DNA from: Candidatus Thiodiazotropha taylori
Lineage (GTDB): Bacteria > Pseudomonadota > Gammaproteobacteria > Chromatiales > Chromatiaceae
Direction: 5' to 3'
Assembly (NCBI GenBank): GCA_019100305.1
Contig: JAHRHW010000178.1
Location: forward strand, 1 to 8,573
Length of the DNA stretch: 8,573 nt
Shown here piece by piece: positions 5,123 through 8,573 of this stretch (the stretch's first letter is position 1; each line of letters begins with the position of its first letter). Made by a program: the position numbers and the translations under genes. The notes beneath the pieces are model-generated. The model did no database searches. It was given only the letters and a program-made list of their open reading frames with translations, and had not been told where the DNA came from.

Positions 5123-7009
5123 ATGAGTGGCAGTTACGACGCTTCTGATATCGAAGTACTCAGTGGTCTTGAACCGGTCCGCAAAAGACCGGGGATGTAC
5201 ACTGACACCTCCCGCCCGAACCATCTTGCGCAGGAGGTGATCGACAACAGTGTTGATGAGGCCGTAGCCGGATTTGCCAAGACGATCGAGGTCACCCTGT
5301 TTGAGGATGGATCCCTGCAAGTGGTCGATGACGGTCGCGGTATGCCGGTTGACGTGCATCCTCAACAGGGTGTACCCGGCGTGGAGGTCATCTTGACCAA
5401 GCTTCACGCGGGGGGCAAATTCTCCAACAAGAGTTATCAGTTTTCCGGCGGTCTGCACGGTGTCGGTGTCTCTGTCGTGAATGCACTGTCAAAACACCTG
5501 GAGGTGTGGGTAAAGCGCGGTGCCAAGGAGTACAACATCGCCTTTGCCGGTGGTGAGAAGATCTCGGATCTGGAAGAGGTCGGCAAGGTCGGGCGCAACA
5601 ATACCGGCACACGGGTTCGCTTCTGGCCGGATGAGCAGTATTTCGACAGTGTTAGATTTTCCATTCGTCAATTGCGTCATGTCCTGCGGGCCAAAGCGGT
5701 GCTCTGTCCCGGTCTTAAGGTTACCTTCCATGACGAAAAGAGTGGTGACAAGGAGACCTGGCTCTACGAGGATGGTTTAAGGGACTATCTTCTGGATGCC
5801 CTTGAGCAGGCTGAGCGGATACCCGACGACGCCTTTGTCGGTGAGATGACGGGTAACCGGGAGGCGGCGGCCTGGGCGCTTGTCTGGTTGCCTGAAACGG
5901 GCGAACTGGTGACCGAGAGTTATGTCAATCTGATTCCCACCGCGCAGGGGGGAACCCACGTCAATGGCCTCAGAACCGGTCTCACCGATGCGGTGAGGGA
6001 GTTCTGCGAATTCCGTAATCTACTCCCCCGGGGTGTGAAATTAACGCCTGAAGATGTCTGGAGCAGGGTTTCATATGTGCTCTCTGTCAAACTCCAGGAC
6101 CCGCAATTCTCCGGCCAAACCAAAGAGCGTCTATCCTCCAGGGAGTGCGCGGCGTTCGTGTCCGGTGTGGTCAAGGACTCGTTCAGTTTATGGCTGAACC
6201 AGCACACCGAGGCAGGCGAACGCATCGCCGAGCTGGCGATTACCTCGGCTCAGAGCCGCATGCGGGCCGGGCGCAAGGTGGCCAGGAAGAAGGTGACCCA
6301 GGGGCCTGCACTGCCGGGTAAGCTGGCAGATTGCAGTGCGGTGGATCCAACCCGCAGCGAGCTGTTTCTGGTGGAGGGTGACTCGGCCGGCGGCTCAGCG
6401 AAGCAGGCCCGGGACCGTGAATACCAGGCGATCATGCCGTTGCGGGGTAAGATTCTCAACACCTGGGAAGTGGATCCGGCCGATGTGCTGGCCTCTCAGG
6501 AGGTACATGACATCTCAGTGGCGATCGGCGTGGAGCCGGGCAGCAGTGATCTGTCCGGTTTAAGATTCGGCAAAGTCTGTATTCTGGCCGATGCGGACTC
6601 GGACGGGTTGCACATCGCAACCCTGCTGTGTGCCCTGTTTCTGAAACATTTCAGGCAACTGGTTGAGCAGGGACATGTCTATATCGCTATGCCGCCACTT
6701 TACCGGATCGATGTAGGCAAGCGGGTTTTTTATGCCCTGGATGATTCCGAGAAAGAGGGGGTTCTGGATCGGATCGAGGCGGAAAAACTGAAGGGAAAGG
6801 TCAATGTGCAGCGCTTTAAAGGACTGGGTGAAATGAACCCAATGCAACTCCGTGAGACCACCATCCATCCGGATACCCGGAGGTTGATCCAGCTGACAGT
6901 AGAGAGCGGGGACAGCACCAACAAGGTCATGGATATGATGTTGGCCAAAAAACGGGCATCTGATCGGAAAAAATGGTTGGAGAAAAAGGGCGATCTTGTA
7001 GAAATCTAG
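5123..7009 (+). CDS. parE: DNA topoisomerase IV subunit B
   Basis: ParE is the ATPase subunit of topoisomerase IV, which with ParC unlinks daughter chromosomes and relaxes DNA. The 628 residues compare with 630 in E. coli and run nearly colinear. The GHKL ATPase domain shows RKRPGMYTDTSRPNH (20-34), EVIDNSVDEA (38-47, with base Glu38 and Mg-ligand Asn42), VDDGRGMPVD (68-77) and GGLHGVGVSVVNALS (109-123). The transducer domain includes QGGTHVNGLR (275-284) and the switch-region QTKERLSS (332-339). The TOPRIM domain has LVEGDSAGGSAKQARDREYQ (416-435, Glu418) and LADADSDG (488-495, Asp490 and Asp492). QRFKGLGEMNPMQLRETT (563-580) closes the conserved part. The lack of a GyrB-style insert between TOPRIM and tail supports ParE over GyrB. 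Asp420, Leu445 and Ser458, sites where quinolone resistance changes arise in E. coli, carry the wild-type residues. Confidence 0.98.
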   Translation: MSGSYDASDIEVLSGLEPVRKRPGMYTDTSRPNHLAQEVIDNSVDEAVAGFAKTIEVTLFEDGSLQVVDDGRGMPVDVHPQQGVPGVEVILTKLHAGGKFSNKSYQFSGGLHGVGVSVVNALSKHLEVWVKRGAKEYNIAFAGGEKISDLEEVGKVGRNNTGTRVRFWPDEQYFDSVRFSIRQLRHVLRAKAVLCPGLKVTFHDEKSGDKETWLYEDGLRDYLLDALEQAERIPDDAFVGEMTGNREAAAWALVWLPETGELVTESYVNLIPTAQGGTHVNGLRTGLTDAVREFCEFRNLLPRGVKLTPEDVWSRVSYVLSVKLQDPQFSGQTKERLSSRECAAFVSGVVKDSFSLWLNQHTEAGERIAELAITSAQSRMRAGRKVARKKVTQGPALPGKLADCSAVDPTRSELFLVEGDSAGGSAKQARDREYQAIMPLRGKILNTWEVDPADVLASQEVHDISVAIGVEPGSSDLSGLRFGKVCILADADSDGLHIATLLCALFLKHFRQLVEQGHVYIAMPPLYRIDVGKRVFYALDDSEKEGVLDRIEAEKLKGKVNVQRFKGLGEMNPMQLRETTIHPDTRRLIQLTVESGDSTNKVMDMMLAKKRASDRKKWLEKKGDLVEI

Positions 7010-7028
7010 ATTTTGAGTTTCGATAGCG

Positions 7029-7592
7029 ATGAATATTTATACCTGCAAATTCCAGAATCACCGACCTGCTTCATTGCGGTCGGTTTCAGTAGCGCTCCTG
7101 CTACTCATCTTCTCTCTGGCATCGACTGCACAAGCGGCTGAGTTTCAACAGCTGGTTGATACGGATGTCGAGCAACTGCAAGCCAAGCTTGATGAGATGA
7201 AGGCACTGGCCCCGCAATTGAGGGTTCAGCTCAGGAAGGTGCGTTCACGGGTCGAGTTTGACGTTCGACAGACACATGCCATCGAACGCAGCATCAGCCA
7301 CTCGGAGCGCGACCTGGAGCGCTTGATCATCATGCATCGAGGCGATCGCTTCAACGAGATGAGAGCCCATTTTCTTGCGGATAGTCTGCGCCGCAAAAGC
7401 AGAAATCTGCATGCTGGTGAAAACTATGTCATGGCACTGATCGAACAGGAGCAGGAAGACCCTGAGCCGGATAAGAGTGAGTTATTGGAAGATTACAGTG
7501 AGCTGCAACTGCAGCTGGGCAGCTACAATCAACTGATGGATGAGTGTCTGGTGATTCTGAGTGTTCAGAATGTTGAGAATGAAGTTGAGTGA
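7029..7592 (+). CDS. Unrecognised exported helical (coiled-coil) protein
   Basis: I do not recognise this 187-residue protein. A long N-region (1-20) precedes a hydrophobic core (about 21-31) and a plausible signal peptidase site after AQA (34-36), so it is likely periplasmic. The mature part is almost entirely charged and helical, with heptad-like stretches at about 40-75 (LVDTDVEQLQAKLDEMKAL) and 80-125, then an acidic, glutamine-rich segment (138-165). It has one Cys in the mature part (Cys173) and no motif for metal binding or catalysis. It lies 19 bases after parE on the same strand and overlaps the SCO gene through TGATG, which suggests one operon and translational coupling. A role as a periplasmic partner or scaffold for SCO is inference from this coupling only. 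The ATG start has a poor Shine-Dalgarno, and a TTG at residue 16 would give a shorter signal peptide. Confidence 0.75.
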   Translation: MNIYTCKFQNHRPASLRSVSVALLLLIFSLASTAQAAEFQQLVDTDVEQLQAKLDEMKALAPQLRVQLRKVRSRVEFDVRQTHAIERSISHSERDLERLIIMHRGDRFNEMRAHFLADSLRRKSRNLHAGENYVMALIEQEQEDPEPDKSELLEDYSELQLQLGSYNQLMDECLVILSVQNVENEVE

Positions 7593-8185
7593 TGCAAAGA
7601 CCGATACTGATCGTAGTTACGTTGACGCTTGCGGCTGCTTTGGTTTGGATGCTGCTGTTCTGGCAACCTCAGGATGAAAAGCACGCAACTGTTCCGCTAC
7701 AGGCTATCCCCCAGGGTGGTGATTTTAGTTTTGACTCCTATCGGGGTGAAGTGAGTCTTAAAGACTTCCGTGGCAGCGTGGTGCTGCTCTACTTCGGCTA
7801 CACTTGGTGCCCGGATATCTGCCCGACCAACCTATCCATGATCAGTACCATTCTGGACGAGTTCCCGGTGGCAGAGCGGGCAAGAGTGCAGCCGATATTC
7901 ATCAGTGTGGATCCTGCCAGGGACAGTGTGCAGAGACTGAAGGAGTATGTGGAGTATTTTCATCCCAGTCTGCTTGGTTTGACCGGTGATGAGTCTGCCC
8001 TGACTGACGTTGCAGAACAATATGGTGCCGCTTACAAGATCCATGCTAAACAGGGTGATGACAACTATGTTGTCGATCACACCGCTGATACCTACCTGAT
8101 CGATACCCACGGGAAGCTGGCAAAGATCCTCCCACATGGCACTGATCTGGAGGCGCTGATGGCTGCTGTTCGAGAGCTGCTTTGA
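7592..8185 (+). CDS. SCO1/SenC family copper protein (cytochrome oxidase assembly)
   Basis: SCO proteins are membrane-anchored thioredoxin-fold proteins that bind copper and help build the CuA centre of cytochrome c oxidase, or keep its cysteines reduced. From the ATG at 7592 the protein has 197 residues. One hydrophobic anchor (about 5-24) is followed by the periplasmic domain. YFGYTWCPDICPTN (67-80) carries the CxxxC copper ligands Cys73 and Cys77. ISVDPARDS (104-112) and the loop YVVDHTADTYLID (159-171) follow, with His163 as the third ligand. All three ligands are present, so copper binding is expected. A GTG one codon upstream (7589) is also possible, but the ATG sharing a base with the preceding TGA is the more usual coupled start. 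No oxidase subunit or other copper chaperone gene is in the window, so the target oxidase is unknown. Confidence 0.94.
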   Translation: MQRPILIVVTLTLAAALVWMLLFWQPQDEKHATVPLQAIPQGGDFSFDSYRGEVSLKDFRGSVVLLYFGYTWCPDICPTNLSMISTILDEFPVAERARVQPIFISVDPARDSVQRLKEYVEYFHPSLLGLTGDESALTDVAEQYGAAYKIHAKQGDDNYVVDHTADTYLIDTHGKLAKILPHGTDLEALMAAVRELL

Positions 8186-8262
8186 TTGCGCGACTCTGCC
8201 AGGCTGGCTTTGTCAGGCGCAATCCACCCTGTTGATATAGAATCAGACCAGCAGGGCGGATT
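8184..8262. terminator. Paired inverted repeats between convergent SCO and ppx genes
   Basis: GATTGCGC (8184-8191, beginning inside the SCO stop codon) pairs perfectly with GCGCAATC (8217-8224). The 25-base loop has its own small GCCA/TGGC stem. AATCCACCCTG (8221-8231) then pairs with CAGGGCGGATT (8252-8262) with one mismatch. The two share AATC, so they cannot both form fully. Their place between convergent genes suggests transcription termination in both directions or 3'-end protection. Neither has a proper T-tract, so intrinsic termination is uncertain. Confidence 0.45.
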
Positions 8263-8271
8263 GGATTAGTC

Positions 8272-8285
8272 TTAACAGGCCCTAG
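8272..8285. repeat. Intergenic 14-base motif TTAACAGGCCCTAG, copy 2
   Basis: This copy is identical to 1513-1526 and in the same orientation. Read on the minus strand, CTA at 8282-8284 is the TAG stop codon of ppx, so the motif covers the end of that gene. Its function is unknown. Confidence 0.45.
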
Positions 8286-8573
8286 GAATATCTGAGTAGA
8301 AATCCGGCAGCTTCCAGATAGTTTGCCTCTTGTTCCAACTCAGCCCGTGTCAGCGGGTGGTGTTCGATCCAATCCTCCGGAAATACCAGCGAGATGCGGT
8401 TATCTTCCGCCTCGATCCTGGGAACTGGCTTGGCAACTGTGGAGCGGGCCCGGTGACTCAATACAGCAAGCCGGAGTAGAATGCAGAGATGCTTGGTGCA
8501 GGTGACAACCTCACTGGGCAGCTGTTCGAACACCGAGCTGGGAAATTTTCTTCGATGGCCTCGCACCATGGCA
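8282..8573 (-). CDS. ppx: Exopolyphosphatase (Ppx/GppA family), C-terminal part; 5' end outside window
   Basis: The frame is open to the right edge and stops at TAG (8284-8282), so about 97 codons of the 3' end are visible. The residues match the C-terminal region of Ppx. MVRGHRRKFP corresponds to the VRYHRKA segment of E. coli Ppx, LCILLRLAVLSHRAR to the helix LIQLLRLGVLLNNQR, and LVFPEDW with the later LEQEANYLEAAGF to LRFPHDW and LEKEQEYWEG. Ppx removes terminal phosphates from long-chain polyphosphate, and its homologue GppA hydrolyses pppGpp. The catalytic ASKHA domain lies outside the window. Similarity is closer to Ppx, but GppA cannot be excluded from this fragment. The methionine at 8569 is internal, not a start. 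ppx is often next to ppk, which would lie outside this window if present. Confidence 0.85.
   Translation of the reverse strand, partial: AMVRGHRRKFPSSVFEQLPSEVVTCTKHLCILLRLAVLSHRARSTVAKPVPRIEAEDNRISLVFPEDWIEHHPLTRAELEQEANYLEAAGFLLRYS

Overview
The window looks like ordinary chromosome from a gammaproteobacterium. ParE is nearly colinear with E. coli ParE and keeps the same residue numbers at key sites. xseB and ispA overlap as they usually do in this class, and PgpA and the Ppx fragment are also of gammaproteobacterial type. The use of FolE2, an exported retropepsin-like protease and a SCO copper protein suggests a respiring environmental lineage, perhaps near the Chromatiales, but that finer placement is inference only. 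I see no phage, transposon, CRISPR, rRNA or convincing tRNA.

Layout. Positions 1-561 hold the 3' end of a membrane-bound PlsC-like acyltransferase. It is followed on the same strand by an exported alpha/beta hydrolase (582-1319). After a 213-base gap with a short dispersed repeat come pgpA (1533-2021) and, directly abutting it, an exported retropepsin-like aspartic protease (2022-2672). The strand then switches. folE2 (2694-3512), ispA (3751-4653) and xseB (4640-4906) are read leftwards, in the transcriptional order xseB-ispA-(238-base gap)-folE2. A divergent intergenic region with a perfect inverted repeat (4907-5122) separates xseB from parE (5123-7009). parE is followed by an unrecognised exported helical protein (7029-7592), which is coupled by a TGATG overlap to a SCO1/SenC-family protein (7592-8185). 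The window ends with the 3' part of a convergent ppx gene (8282-8573, minus strand). Two inverted repeats lie in the space between it and the SCO gene.

How the genes fit together. Several act in membrane lipid and isoprenoid supply: the acyltransferase, the hydrolase, PgpA in phosphatidylglycerol synthesis, and IspA making farnesyl diphosphate. FolE2 starts folate and pterin synthesis, XseB and ParE act on DNA, SCO serves copper delivery to or maturation of cytochrome oxidase, and Ppx acts in polyphosphate or (p)ppGpp turnover. The strings look like normal housekeeping operons.

I did not find a convincing undescribed system. The best leads are the unrecognised exported coiled-coil protein translationally coupled to SCO, the folE2 leader with operator-like repeats where dxs is often found, the palindrome in the parE/xseB divergent region, and a 14-base intergenic motif that occurs twice.
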